Positions 15,808 to 23,792 of a stretch of DNA of 38,969 nt are shown piece after piece. Below the pieces are notes generated by a model, which saw only the letters and a program-made list of their open reading frames with translations, did no database searches and was not told where the DNA came from. A program made the translations under genes and the position numbers. The stretch lies in the IMG/VR virus record IMGVR_UViG_3300042402_001379, positions 1-38,969 of that record, one strand, 5' to 3'. Source of the stretch: a virus. How positions within the stretch are numbered: position 1 is the first letter of the stretch; each line of letters begins with the position of its first letter.

Positions 15808-16428
15808 ATGATAATTTATAAGTTCACAAACACAGTAAACAACAAAGCCTACATTGGTTTCAGCAAATATACTATCGCAGAACGCTGGGACAAACATACC
15901 AAGTTGTCTGCTAAAGATTCTGACAACAGAAAGTTTTACAATGCAATCAGAAAGTATGGACACGATGTTTGGCACAAAGAAGTAATTGCCACAGCGGATA
16001 CTGTAGAGCAAGCCAAGCAATTAGAAATCCAACTAATAGCAGAACACGATACATATAACACTGGCTACAATAGTACACTGGGCGGCGATGGATTTAGTGG
16101 TAATCACCGAGAAGAGTCAAAGCGTAAAGCAAGTAAAGCACTGAAAGGTATTCCAAAAGATTATGATCGTATGCTAGGTAAATCACACAGTGAACAGTCT
16201 AAGCATAAGATTTCAGAAGCTCATAAAGGCATGAAGAAGCCATGGGTAAAGTGGAGCAAAGAACAAATAACCACTAGGGCAATGACACGTAGGAGCCTTA
16301 CAAAAGAGCAGTATGATGAGATACATGCTCTACGTAATCAAGGTAAACTTATCAGAGAGATAGTATCAATCACAGGTCATAGCAACGATATTGTTAAAAA
16401 GTGGCTTAAGAAAGAATGGGTAATATGA
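15808..16428 (+). CDS. Freestanding GIY-YIG homing endonuclease
   Basis: A 206-residue endonuclease with start at ATG 15808, one base after the previous stop. MIIYKFTNTVNNKAYIGFSK is the GIY-YIG core; the catalytic Arg (AERWDKH) and Glu (QAKQLEIQLIAEH) follow. Two NUMOD3-like repeats (NHREESKRKASKALKGI and HSEQSKHKISEAHKGMKKP) and a C-terminal helix-turn-helix (LIREIVSITGHSNDIVKKWL) would bind DNA. It lacks the N-terminal tag of its neighbours and breaks the tagged block, so I read it as a mobile gene inserted between two block members. Its stop codon overlaps the next ATG. Confidence 0.87.
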   Translation: MIIYKFTNTVNNKAYIGFSKYTIAERWDKHTKLSAKDSDNRKFYNAIRKYGHDVWHKEVIATADTVEQAKQLEIQLIAEHDTYNTGYNSTLGGDGFSGNHREESKRKASKALKGIPKDYDRMLGKSHSEQSKHKISEAHKGMKKPWVKWSKEQITTRAMTRRSLTKEQYDEIHALRNQGKLIREIVSITGHSNDIVKKWLKKEWVI

Positions 16429-17399
16429 GATTATTTGAATTATTTGAAGCAAACGTTAGCAGTGTTGGATTGATATTTGGTAGATTCAACCCACCTCACA
16501 AGGGTCATAAAGCAGCATGGCAAATGGCTAGCGAAAATCCTGTTTGGTTTGTTGGCACAAATAAATCAACACAAGGTCCAAAAGACCCACTTCCATACGA
16601 AGTAAAAATTAAAGCAATGGAAACTATTTGGCCAGAAGTATCAAAACACATTGCACCAAGTCAAAGCTGGCTAACTCTTGCAAGTGAAATTTATCAAAAA
16701 TACGGCGACGTGGAATTGCGTGTATACACAGACGAAGACTGGGTATTAAAAACCCTAGAGCAATATAATGGAAAAGAAGGCGCACACGGAGGTTATAACT
16801 TCCCAAAAATTACCAAAGTCCCAACACCAAGATTAAGTAGTGCAACTGCACTAAGAACAGCGGTTGCACTAGGAGATCGCAGAGCATTTGCTGATGCTGC
16901 AGGAGTATCTGCAGATACAATGATAGACGGCAAGCCGTTCTTTGATTTAGTAGCGGAATATTTAGGGCAGTATAAAAAAGAATCCAAAGCTGTTGTATCT
17001 GCTATAAATGAATACGATGACGAAGAAGAAGAAATTTACTACAGTAAAAAATTTGCATCTGTTGCAAAGAAGATTTTTAAATCAATGTATCCCGATGCTA
17101 AAGTTAATGCAAGAGAAGATGATGATGGATATCTAGCTATTGAAACAACAGACGGTGTATTTGGATTTAGTATGGGTGTAACTCATCAATATGGTGATAA
17201 CGTTATAACTGTAGCAAATGCATATGCAGGTCAATACAAGGGCGTTGTAGGACAGCTAGTTAAGTCAGCTGTTGAATTTTTACAACAAAAACACCCAGAT
17301 GCAGAAACTACACTAGTTGCTCAGCACGATGTAAGTGATAACTACTGGCCACAACTTGCTAACAAGTTAGGCATTAACTACGAAAATAATGCGTGGTAA
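16425..17399 (+). CDS. Tagged nucleotidylyltransferase (NMNAT/cytidylyltransferase-like)
   Basis: A 324-residue protein, start taken at ATG 16425 (ATGA overlap) because this gives the tag MRLFELFE-A; an ATG nine bases earlier is in frame but would mask it. Residues 14-180 are a HIGH-type nucleotidylyltransferase domain: GLIFGRFNPPHKGHKAAW carries the HKGH motif (25-28), and LSSATALR (137-144) is the second motif (ISSTxxR type). The closest known class is nicotinamide-nucleotide or related adenylyl/cytidylyl transfer, but the substrate cannot be settled. I194-N-E196 then separates an acidic linker and a second domain (about 205-324) with a faint GNAT-like look (QYKGVVGQLVKSAVEFLQQ, NYWPQLANKLGINYE). 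The predicted location is inside the phage head. Confidence 0.78.
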   Translation: MRLFELFEANVSSVGLIFGRFNPPHKGHKAAWQMASENPVWFVGTNKSTQGPKDPLPYEVKIKAMETIWPEVSKHIAPSQSWLTLASEIYQKYGDVELRVYTDEDWVLKTLEQYNGKEGAHGGYNFPKITKVPTPRLSSATALRTAVALGDRRAFADAAGVSADTMIDGKPFFDLVAEYLGQYKKESKAVVSAINEYDDEEEEIYYSKKFASVAKKIFKSMYPDAKVNAREDDDGYLAIETTDGVFGFSMGVTHQYGDNVITVANAYAGQYKGVVGQLVKSAVEFLQQKHPDAETTLVAQHDVSDNYWPQLANKLGINYENNAW

Positions 17400-17408
17400 G
17401 GACATACA

Positions 17409-17771
17409 ATGAAGATAAATGAGTTTGGCGATGATTACTTTAATGAAACTATACGTAAAGTAAAAGGCGGATATCGCTTAGTTTCTAAATCTGGCAAAAA
17501 TCTCGGAACATATCCTACCCATTCCGGTGCAGAAAAACGTGAGAAACAAGTACAATACTTTAAGCATATGGATGAAGCACCGCAGCAACAGCAACCCCCG
17601 CTCCCTATAGATTTAAATAAAATTAACAATCTTATCGACAAACTAGAAAGTCGGGGCGTTGGTCCAGAGGATGCAGATAAAATGCGTAGAGAAATACAGT
17701 TATTGTCTACACCAAGACAATCAATGCATCCAGAAGCAATACTACAACTATTAACCATATTAGCAGGGTAA
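17409..17771 (+). CDS. Tagged small protein with conserved GGYRLVSKSGKNLG domain
   Basis: A 120-residue protein. The N-terminus MKINEFGDDYFNE is a divergent tag, with F11-N12-E13 in place of L-x-E. Residues 17-52 (VKGGYRLVSKSGKNLGTYPT then SGAEKREKQVQYFKH) form a small basic domain that I recall as common in phage genomes, without a known role. A M54-D-E56-A site follows, then a Pro/Gln linker and a helical tail (INNLIDKLESRG, AILQLLTILAG). Cleavage after E56 would leave two short pieces. It sits between two firmly tagged genes with spacings of 9 and 4 bases, and so most likely belongs to the same packaged set. Confidence 0.65.
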   Translation: MKINEFGDDYFNETIRKVKGGYRLVSKSGKNLGTYPTHSGAEKREKQVQYFKHMDEAPQQQQPPLPIDLNKINNLIDKLESRGVGPEDADKMRREIQLLSTPRQSMHPEAILQLLTILAG

Positions 17772-17775
17772 GAAC

Positions 17776-18969
17776 ATGAGATTACTAGAACTATTCGAAG
17801 CAGACGGGCTGTCGAGACAAGAGGCAAATGCGTTAAGCGTATATAATGCATTTACTAACGCAGGCTTTAGTGATGCTCAAGCCAAAGCTCTTACTGCAGA
17901 AGTTAATAGAGAAAATAGTTTTCAAGATAGATATTTGTATGGCACACACTCTGATCCGTACAACCGTGCCACTAATGCAGGTATGATTAGTTGGCAAGGA
18001 CCACGACACGATTCATTTATGAATTACATGCGTGATGCTGGCAGAGTCGATGACAGCGGTAGTCTTATTCCAGGGCAAGAAACACTAGATGCACAAGCAA
18101 AGTTTGTGCGGTATGAAATGGAAAATGTTCCGGATTATAGCAGAACAGCTAACGAGTTTTTAGCTAATCCAGATATTGACCCAAACACTGCAGCCGAAGT
18201 ATTAGGCGATAATTACATCAGATGGCGTAGAACAGATCCTGCATATAGTGCTGCCGGGTATGCAAACCTATCATCCGGATATGCTACACTAGACAGAGCA
18301 ATGAATACTACAGGCGGAAGTTTTGCTGCAGGTTCATACGTTCCGTCAAGTTCAAATGTTACACTATCAACTAAATCGGCACCGACACCTGTATTAAGAT
18401 CACCTATACCTGCTCCTCCAAATCCGTTTACTAGTATTCCTGCTCGTGTAGGAATTTTGCCTCCTAAGTTTATTCCAAAAATAGACGTAAGTAAACTTCC
18501 AGGTCCTAGTGGTGCAATTAACCTCAGAAGAGATTATAGAGCAAGTGGCGGGCCATTAGACAGTGTTAAAACACTTCAGTCTGGTTTATCTACACTAGGT
18601 TATAGTGTAGGAGATCAAGGTATTGATGGACGTTATGGCAGAAATACAACAGCGGCTGTTAGACAGTTTCAGCAAGACTATGGATTAAAAGTAGACGGCA
18701 TTGCAGGGGTGCAAACTCTAAGTGCAATGAAGGAAATATTTGATAAAACAAGTTTACCCACTAGACCTGTTACACCTACTCCAGGGTTAAGACCGAATAC
18801 AACAGTGGCTACAAAACCAGTTGTTACTGCACCCAAAGTTAATCCAACGCCAATGGGAGCATTTGATCGTACAGGACCGGTTGTAACTCCGCCTAAGCCA
18901 ATTGTAGCACCAAGACCAACTCCGGCACCGGTAATACCTCCGGCAGCAGTCACAGGACAACGCAGATGA
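17776..18969 (+). CDS. Tagged lysozyme-like protein with peptidoglycan-binding domain
   Basis: A 397-residue protein with tag MRLLELFE-A (L6-F7-E8). Residues 12-175 look like a phage tail-lysozyme type lytic domain: YNAFTNAGFSDAQAKALTAE, then NRENSFQD with a candidate catalytic Glu (E46), and GMISWQGPRHDSF. A Pro/Ser linker leads to a PG_binding_1 domain (262-318: LSTLGYSVGDQGIDGRYGRN, AAVRQFQQDYGLKVDG). The tail is Pro/Thr-rich. The domain set fits a cell-wall enzyme used at entry, but most T4-like entry lysozymes sit on the tail, whereas the tag predicts storage in the head. It overlaps the next gene by four bases. Confidence 0.72.
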   Translation: MRLLELFEADGLSRQEANALSVYNAFTNAGFSDAQAKALTAEVNRENSFQDRYLYGTHSDPYNRATNAGMISWQGPRHDSFMNYMRDAGRVDDSGSLIPGQETLDAQAKFVRYEMENVPDYSRTANEFLANPDIDPNTAAEVLGDNYIRWRRTDPAYSAAGYANLSSGYATLDRAMNTTGGSFAAGSYVPSSSNVTLSTKSAPTPVLRSPIPAPPNPFTSIPARVGILPPKFIPKIDVSKLPGPSGAINLRRDYRASGGPLDSVKTLQSGLSTLGYSVGDQGIDGRYGRNTTAAVRQFQQDYGLKVDGIAGVQTLSAMKEIFDKTSLPTRPVTPTPGLRPNTTVATKPVVTAPKVNPTPMGAFDRTGPVVTPPKPIVAPRPTPAPVIPPAAVTGQRR

Positions 18970-19340
18970 GATTACACGATTTGTTCGAAGAAAAAGGAAC
19001 CAAAGCTGAAGCAGGATACATTCCTCGTCCTAAGAATGGTCAAAAATGTATAAATTGTACTATGTGGAGAGATCCAAACAAGTGTAGTGCAGTTGCAGGA
19101 AATATTGATCCCAATGGTTGGTGTGATTGGTATGCAGGCGGTGCATACGGTAAGCGTGGCAAACGTGTAGACGAAGATGGTCGTATTGTGCCTGGTGTTA
19201 ACACAACTGTTGACGTTAAGCCCGGCGAGACTGAACGTCAAGCTAAAAAGTTTTTTGGTGGCGACGGCAAGCCAAAACTGTTAAATACTAGCACAACAAA
19301 TAAACTTTTTAATTTAGGACTGGCAAATGAGAATAAATGA
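18966..19340 (+). CDS. Tagged HiPIP-like Fe-S protein
   Basis: A 124-residue protein with tag MRLHDLFE-E. After a Lys-rich spacer, four cysteines (C28, C31, C40, C53) are arranged as C-x2-C-x8-C-x12-C in CINCTMWRDPNKC, NIDPNGWCDWYAGG. The C-x2-C ... GWC pattern is that of high-potential iron-sulfur proteins, which hold one 4Fe-4S cluster, and similar small domains occur in phages. A basic stretch (GKRGKRV) and a Gly/Lys-rich tail follow. If folded, this would be a redox or DNA-associated cluster carried in the head. A structural zinc site is the main alternative. The next gene begins inside its 3' end. Confidence 0.65.
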   Translation: MRLHDLFEEKGTKAEAGYIPRPKNGQKCINCTMWRDPNKCSAVAGNIDPNGWCDWYAGGAYGKRGKRVDEDGRIVPGVNTTVDVKPGETERQAKKFFGGDGKPKLLNTSTTNKLFNLGLANENK

Positions 19341-22300
19341 AATATCAGAGAACATTAGTCACACAAGTAAACGCTTGCGTGACATTGAACGTGAAAAGAA
19401 AGTAAAGCCAGGCACCGACGAATGGTTTAAGCTATGGTTTAGTTTGCCTTATCTTAAAGAAGCAAAAGAAAATATATACGACATTTTAGAACCTGAAGAT
19501 TGTGGACCATTTGACGGCGGGTGTGTTTTAGTAGCACAAGCATTACAAAAAATTCATGGCGGTGATATAGTAGTTCTTATTAATGATCGTGGAAACGCAG
19601 ATCATGCTGCAGTTAAAATCGGAAATACATTACTAGACTTTGATGGTCCGTTACCTGTCGATAAGTTTGTTAAACGTTTTGAAAAGAACGAACATGTAAA
19701 GATAACAGGCATTCGTCCAATGAAAGACAGCGATTTACCTGAAGCTACAAGAAATCAGACCTTATTGCCTAAAATTATTAATTTATTATCTAAGGGTGTT
19801 AAAGAAGCGTTTTCTTCAGAACCAGATCCTACCGGATATCAACACACTGCACTAACTAATCCACAATATACAATTGTAGTAAACACACCCGGCGAACTAG
19901 ATTGGTATAAGCTAGGTCAACATTTTGCTAATCTCGGACATGAAGATCCTCACGAATATGGTCAAGCAGAAAGCGATATGATGATTGTTGCTCCTAATAA
20001 AGAACAACTGTTGAGATACATGCAAGAATTAGATCGATTAGGTGCTGAATACAAACTAGTCGGCGGCTCACATGAACATCCCGAAATTCATGCCGAATCA
20101 AACGTGTTCACTAATGCACGTATGAACGCAATTAAAGCAGGTAAAACTGAATTTAAAGTTGGTAGTAAAACTTACAAAGTTACAGGTGATACTAAGGATG
20201 AAAAAGAAGCTGTAGCAAATCTTAGCGAATTAATGAATGGCAAAGTTGTTAGTATAAATCTGAAACACCCAGACAGTAAACGTGCAACTACAGCAACAAG
20301 CACAGCATTTAATGAAGATGTAAGCGTTCCTGAAAATGTCTTTCATATGAAAAACAGACTTTTAAAAGTTAAGCAAATAACAGATACTATGAGCAATCGC
20401 CCTCTTATGTTTAGAAGTTTTGTGTATGATGCAGAACCAATTGCAAAAATCATTAAAAAGGTAACTAATGATTCTGCTAGAAGTATCAAAACAGGATCGA
20501 ATCAAAAACAAAACGAAGTTTTAAAAAAATTAGGTATTAGTCATCCAACATTTGCAGCCATGGCCAACAGCAAATACGCAAATGTCAGCCGAGATTCATT
20601 GGAAGATATGGGAGTTTGGGGAATGGAAAACATTTTTATTCCGATGACCAATGAAATATACTACAGTGATGCTATCGAAGATCTAGGCATGGGACGCAAA
20701 TCTGGAGGACGTAATATTATAGTGCAATCTGATTTTGATGTAGATGAAGCAGTAGCAACTTATAAAAAAGGATGGCCGAGTGCCAATTTCGACAACGAAA
20801 TAATTGTCGACACAAAAGAATACTATCTTTTAAATTTACGTTCATTCTTACTAGAATTGACAAGCCCAGAAATCAAAGATAGAATAAAACGTTTAAAATC
20901 AATGTACAACAAATCATATGAAAGACGTGCTGAAGAAAATCATATCAATGATATATTGAAAGATATATTCAAAACAAAAATAACTACATACAGAGATATA
21001 TCAAATTGGATCAGCAATGTTGCCGTTCCGTTTGTAGATATGTTAGCAGCCAACAGAGGTGAGCCAACAAACAATGACGATTATGATGGCGATGATGAAT
21101 GGTCTGACTACAACATCGACAATGACGACTACGACGATGAAGATGAATTAAAATTAGACAATGACGACTACGACGATGAAGATGAATTAAAATTAGAAAG
21201 TGTTGGTAGCAAAGTCAACGAAGAAACCGGCAAAGAAATGTTGAAAATATTCAGAGGTATGCATCATGATGCTGGTATGAATAAAGACATGGATCGTTTT
21301 ATATTATCAAATGATTGGGAACTTAGAGATTTTACTCCTGACATGTTCCCTAGCGAAGAAGAATTTTTCGATTACGACGATCCGTTTGATCGTATAATTG
21401 ATATTGATTATAGCCATCATGTTAATCTAAGCGCACCTATTATTGTAGGACCACAGTTTAGTGATGGCAAGTACAGTGTAATAGATGGTAATCATCGTGC
21501 CGCCGCTGCACAGCGTATGGACAAAACTATCAAAGGTTATTTTCCTGTAAAGAAAGCAACTGAAGCAAGAACATTTGCTCCTCAACAAACTCCTATGCAA
21601 GACTTAGTAAACTCATATCTGTTTTTCACATCATTTGGACAAATGGGAACATCCGACGGTGCTAAATCTTTAGAAAGTGCAGAGAAAATAAAAGAAGTAA
21701 TAAGAACACTTTCCCAAAGTCATAAAAACTTGCAGAATTTAGATAAGCAAGCATTAGAAAAAAACAAAAACAAAATACTCACACATATTCACGATATGAT
21801 GAACTATGCTATTGCTCATTTTAGAGAACATTTAAAGCCGGAGCAATTTGATGCTAAGAAACAACAAATAAACAAGATATTAACCAAATACAATAATATA
21901 ACATCTACAAACGAAAATATGATCCGTGAACAACCAGATAGCAAAAATTATTTGTTACAACTAGAACGTGACAAACGTGCCGGTATGTTAATATTGCATA
22001 TTTTAGATAAAGGCACAGGCAAAAGAACTGAAGTGCGTGGCAAAATGGGGTATGAAACCAATGGCTACGATCCCAATGACAAGTTGCATCAACTGTTGGA
22101 CAAGGTAGGAAAGAGTGCTAGTGTAAGCGACCTTATGAATGGCGACGTTGTTAGTATCAATCCACGTCATCCAGATGGTGCAAGTGCAAAAGCCGCCGCC
22201 GACAAAGCATATAACGAAAACTTTGCTGAAAGCAGTGCGCTGTTCACTTTCAAAATTAAACGTAGAAAATTAAATGTGCCAGCCTTAATAAAAGCAGGTG

Positions 22301-22773
22301 CAATATTCATCACCTATCCACATGGCGAACAAGGGTGGGAAACTAATGATAAACAAGTGTGGTCCTATAGTTTGATCTCACTTTATAATGTCCAAAGCGG
22401 CGGCTGGCCTAAGGATGCAAAAAATTATCTTAAACCACAGAGCTACAAACGAGCAGAGCAACAAATTAACTCAAGTGCGCCAAACCTAGGATCTGATCAA
22501 TTAGTATATGATGGAAAATATAATCAAATACTATGGAGCATTAAAAAGTTAGGTATACCGGACAATGTAGCATTTCTAGATAACAGTCAGCAAGATGTAG
22601 CAGAAAACTTTGCAGATGGTAAGAATCCTGGTCGCAAAGGATTAGCAAAGCGTATGGGTGTAAATACTACAGCAAGTGTTAGTAGTTTAAGAAAGACTGC
22701 TAAAAATAGTTCTGGTGAAAAGCAAAGGATGGCACATTGGCTTGCTAACATGAAAGCAGGTCGTGAAAAATGA
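19327..22773 (+). CDS. Giant tagged multidomain (polyvalent-like) protein
   Basis: An 1148-residue mosaic beginning with a tag variant, MRINEISE-N. In order: a possible papain/NlpC-like domain (C66 in CGPFDGGCVLVAQAL, H93 in ADHAAVKIG, D104); a module at about 165-257 (YTIVVNTPGELDWYKLGQHF); a short module ending LMNGKVVSINLKHPD (about 298-331), repeated later at 931-964 as LMNGDVVSINPRHPD; a large unknown region (340-570); a very acidic linker with two perfect 13-residue repeats (599-624); a ParB-like element (YSVIDGNHRAAAAQRM, 716-731); a helical region; and a basic C-terminal module (TASVSSLRKTAKNSSGEKQR). Sites of the form [L/V/I/F]-x-E lie between modules, for example after 139, 160, 330, 632, 968 and 1093. 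This fits the polyvalent-protein type proposed to enter the host with the phage DNA. Confidence 0.7.
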   Translation: MRINEISENISHTSKRLRDIEREKKVKPGTDEWFKLWFSLPYLKEAKENIYDILEPEDCGPFDGGCVLVAQALQKIHGGDIVVLINDRGNADHAAVKIGNTLLDFDGPLPVDKFVKRFEKNEHVKITGIRPMKDSDLPEATRNQTLLPKIINLLSKGVKEAFSSEPDPTGYQHTALTNPQYTIVVNTPGELDWYKLGQHFANLGHEDPHEYGQAESDMMIVAPNKEQLLRYMQELDRLGAEYKLVGGSHEHPEIHAESNVFTNARMNAIKAGKTEFKVGSKTYKVTGDTKDEKEAVANLSELMNGKVVSINLKHPDSKRATTATSTAFNEDVSVPENVFHMKNRLLKVKQITDTMSNRPLMFRSFVYDAEPIAKIIKKVTNDSARSIKTGSNQKQNEVLKKLGISHPTFAAMANSKYANVSRDSLEDMGVWGMENIFIPMTNEIYYSDAIEDLGMGRKSGGRNIIVQSDFDVDEAVATYKKGWPSANFDNEIIVDTKEYYLLNLRSFLLELTSPEIKDRIKRLKSMYNKSYERRAEENHINDILKDIFKTKITTYRDISNWISNVAVPFVDMLAANRGEPTNNDDYDGDDEWSDYNIDNDDYDDEDELKLDNDDYDDEDELKLESVGSKVNEETGKEMLKIFRGMHHDAGMNKDMDRFILSNDWELRDFTPDMFPSEEEFFDYDDPFDRIIDIDYSHHVNLSAPIIVGPQFSDGKYSVIDGNHRAAAAQRMDKTIKGYFPVKKATEARTFAPQQTPMQDLVNSYLFFTSFGQMGTSDGAKSLESAEKIKEVIRTLSQSHKNLQNLDKQALEKNKNKILTHIHDMMNYAIAHFREHLKPEQFDAKKQQINKILTKYNNITSTNENMIREQPDSKNYLLQLERDKRAGMLILHILDKGTGKRTEVRGKMGYETNGYDPNDKLHQLLDKVGKSASVSDLMNGDVVSINPRHPDGASAKAAADKAYNENFAESSALFTFKIKRRKLNVPALIKAGAIFITYPHGEQGWETNDKQVWSYSLISLYNVQSGGWPKDAKNYLKPQSYKRAEQQINSSAPNLGSDQLVYDGKYNQILWSIKKLGIPDNVAFLDNSQQDVAENFADGKNPGRKGLAKRMGVNTTASVSSLRKTAKNSSGEKQRMAHWLANMKAGREK
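21118..21195 (+). repeat. Perfect 39-base tandem duplication (acidic linker)
   Basis: Two identical 39-base copies (21118-21156 and 21157-21195) in frame within the giant gene, each encoding a 13-residue Asp/Glu-rich unit DNDDYDDEDELKL. The lack of any base difference points to a recent slippage event that lengthened an acidic linker before the ParB-like part. Confidence 0.92.
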
Positions 22774-22991
22774 AATTGTTTTTAAAAAAGATTTGGAGAT
22801 ACTTTAATCCACAGCATATAATTTATTATAAGCATCAGGATAAAGACATGGCAATACATGTAAAGAGTATTGACAAGAAGACTAAAAATCTTATTAAAGG
22901 TAAAACAATTCAAAACGAAACATTTGAAATCTGTAGCGGTGACAAATCACTCGAATACTATATAGAAGAATATAAGGATGACTTAATATGA
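22770..22991 (+). CDS. Small untagged basic/acidic protein
   Basis: A 73-residue protein starting in an ATGA overlap with the giant gene. The N-terminus is basic and aromatic (MKLFLKKIWRYFNPQHIIYY), the middle is Lys-rich (HVKSIDKKTKNLIKGKTI) and the C-terminus acidic (YYIEEYKDDLI). It has no tag with Glu at position 8, no membrane helix and no known motif. Its stop overlaps the start of the next tagged gene, so it is part of the same translational chain. The role is unknown. Confidence 0.55.
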   Translation: MKLFLKKIWRYFNPQHIIYYKHQDKDMAIHVKSIDKKTKNLIKGKTIQNETFEICSGDKSLEYYIEEYKDDLI

Positions 22992-23716
22992 GATTGAAAG
23001 ATATATTTGAAGCTTCGCCGGAAGAAAGAGATGCCGAACGTCGTGCTGCCGCAGCGGCATCGTCAAGGTTGTCGAGACCACCAAGGCAAGGTCAAACAGT
23101 TAGTGGCCCCGATGCTGTTAGAACAGGCGCAACAGGCAATCAAGCATTTGTTTCATCGTTATCTGGTCCCGGGGTAACTAGCTCTAACTTAAGACGTGGC
23201 TCGACAGGCACTGATGTGAGCAGTCTTCAACAAATGTTGATAGACAAAGGTTACAATCTTGGAGATACTGGAGCAGATGGAAAATTTGGTCCGAGAACTG
23301 CCGCAGCGGTTAGACAATTTCAAACAGATTTTGGGTTACAAGCAGATGGTATAGCCGGCGACCAAACAATGTCTGCATTGAATAAGTTAGGAGCAAAACC
23401 GGCAGCAGCACCAGCACCTGGACGAGTAGATCGAGATCAACAAGGTAGCATAACAAGACCGACAACGCCAACAGCACTACCAACTAGACCAGGTCAAGAC
23501 AGAAGTGGTCCTCCAGCAGCACTACCAACCAGACCAGGTCAAGACAGAAGTGGTCCTCCAGCAGCACTACCAACCAGACCAGGTCAAGACAGAAGTGGTC
23601 CTCCAGCAGCACTACCAACCAGACCGGGGCAAAACGTTAGTGGTCCTATAACTGGAGGATTGCCAACCAGACCGGGGCAAAACGTTAGTGGTCCCAGGAA
23701 TAGACGAAGATTTTAA
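22988..23716 (+). CDS. Tagged peptidoglycan-binding protein with Pro/Gly repeats
   Basis: A 242-residue protein with tag MRLKDIFE-A (I6-F7-E8). A charged helix (SPEERDAERRAAAAASSRL) is followed by a PG_binding_1 domain at 69-134 (LQQMLIDKGYNLGDTGADGK, AAVRQFQTDFGLQADGIAG), closely related to that of the tagged lysozyme. The last 100 residues are low-complexity: five units built on LPTRPGQ-x-x-SGP, basic and Pro-rich. There is no catalytic domain, so it may bind cell wall as a partner of the lysozyme or act as a packaged binding protein. The repeats arise from 45-base DNA repeats, likely to vary in number. Confidence 0.72.
   Translation: MRLKDIFEASPEERDAERRAAAAASSRLSRPPRQGQTVSGPDAVRTGATGNQAFVSSLSGPGVTSSNLRRGSTGTDVSSLQQMLIDKGYNLGDTGADGKFGPRTAAAVRQFQTDFGLQADGIAGDQTMSALNKLGAKPAAAPAPGRVDRDQQGSITRPTTPTALPTRPGQDRSGPPAALPTRPGQDRSGPPAALPTRPGQDRSGPPAALPTRPGQNVSGPITGGLPTRPGQNVSGPRNRRRF
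23474..23698 (+). repeat. 45-base tandem repeats in the coding sequence
   Basis: Tandem units of 45 bases start at 23474, 23519, 23564 and 23609, with a diverged fifth near 23657. Units 1 to 3 are almost identical; units 4 and 5 change the second half from CAAGACAGAAGTGGT to CAAAACGTTAGTGGT. Each unit encodes 15 residues around LPTRPGQ. This is a coding minisatellite and not a CRISPR, as there are no spacers. Confidence 0.9.
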
Positions 23717-23744
23717 TAGACTGACACTCATCGCAGTAGGTGAC

Positions 23745-23756
23745 GTGGCATGCCAC
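23745..23756. other. Perfect 12-base palindrome GTGGCATGCCAC
   Basis: The palindrome lies in the 76-base gap between the repeat protein and the HAD gene, one of the few real gaps of the tagged block. It might be a protein-binding site or a small hairpin; there is no other support for a function. Confidence 0.3.
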
Positions 23757-23792
23757 TTGCAAACACAACACGCCGTTAAAGGATTTAGATAA

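Noticed and set aside
19327-22773. ADP-ribosyltransferase domain in the giant protein
   Set aside because: I looked for the R, S-T-S and E-x-E pattern near residues 340-470 and did not find a convincing set; the region stays unassigned.
23474-23698. CRISPR-like array
   Set aside because: Repeats are contiguous, in frame, and have no unique spacers; they encode a Pro-rich tail.
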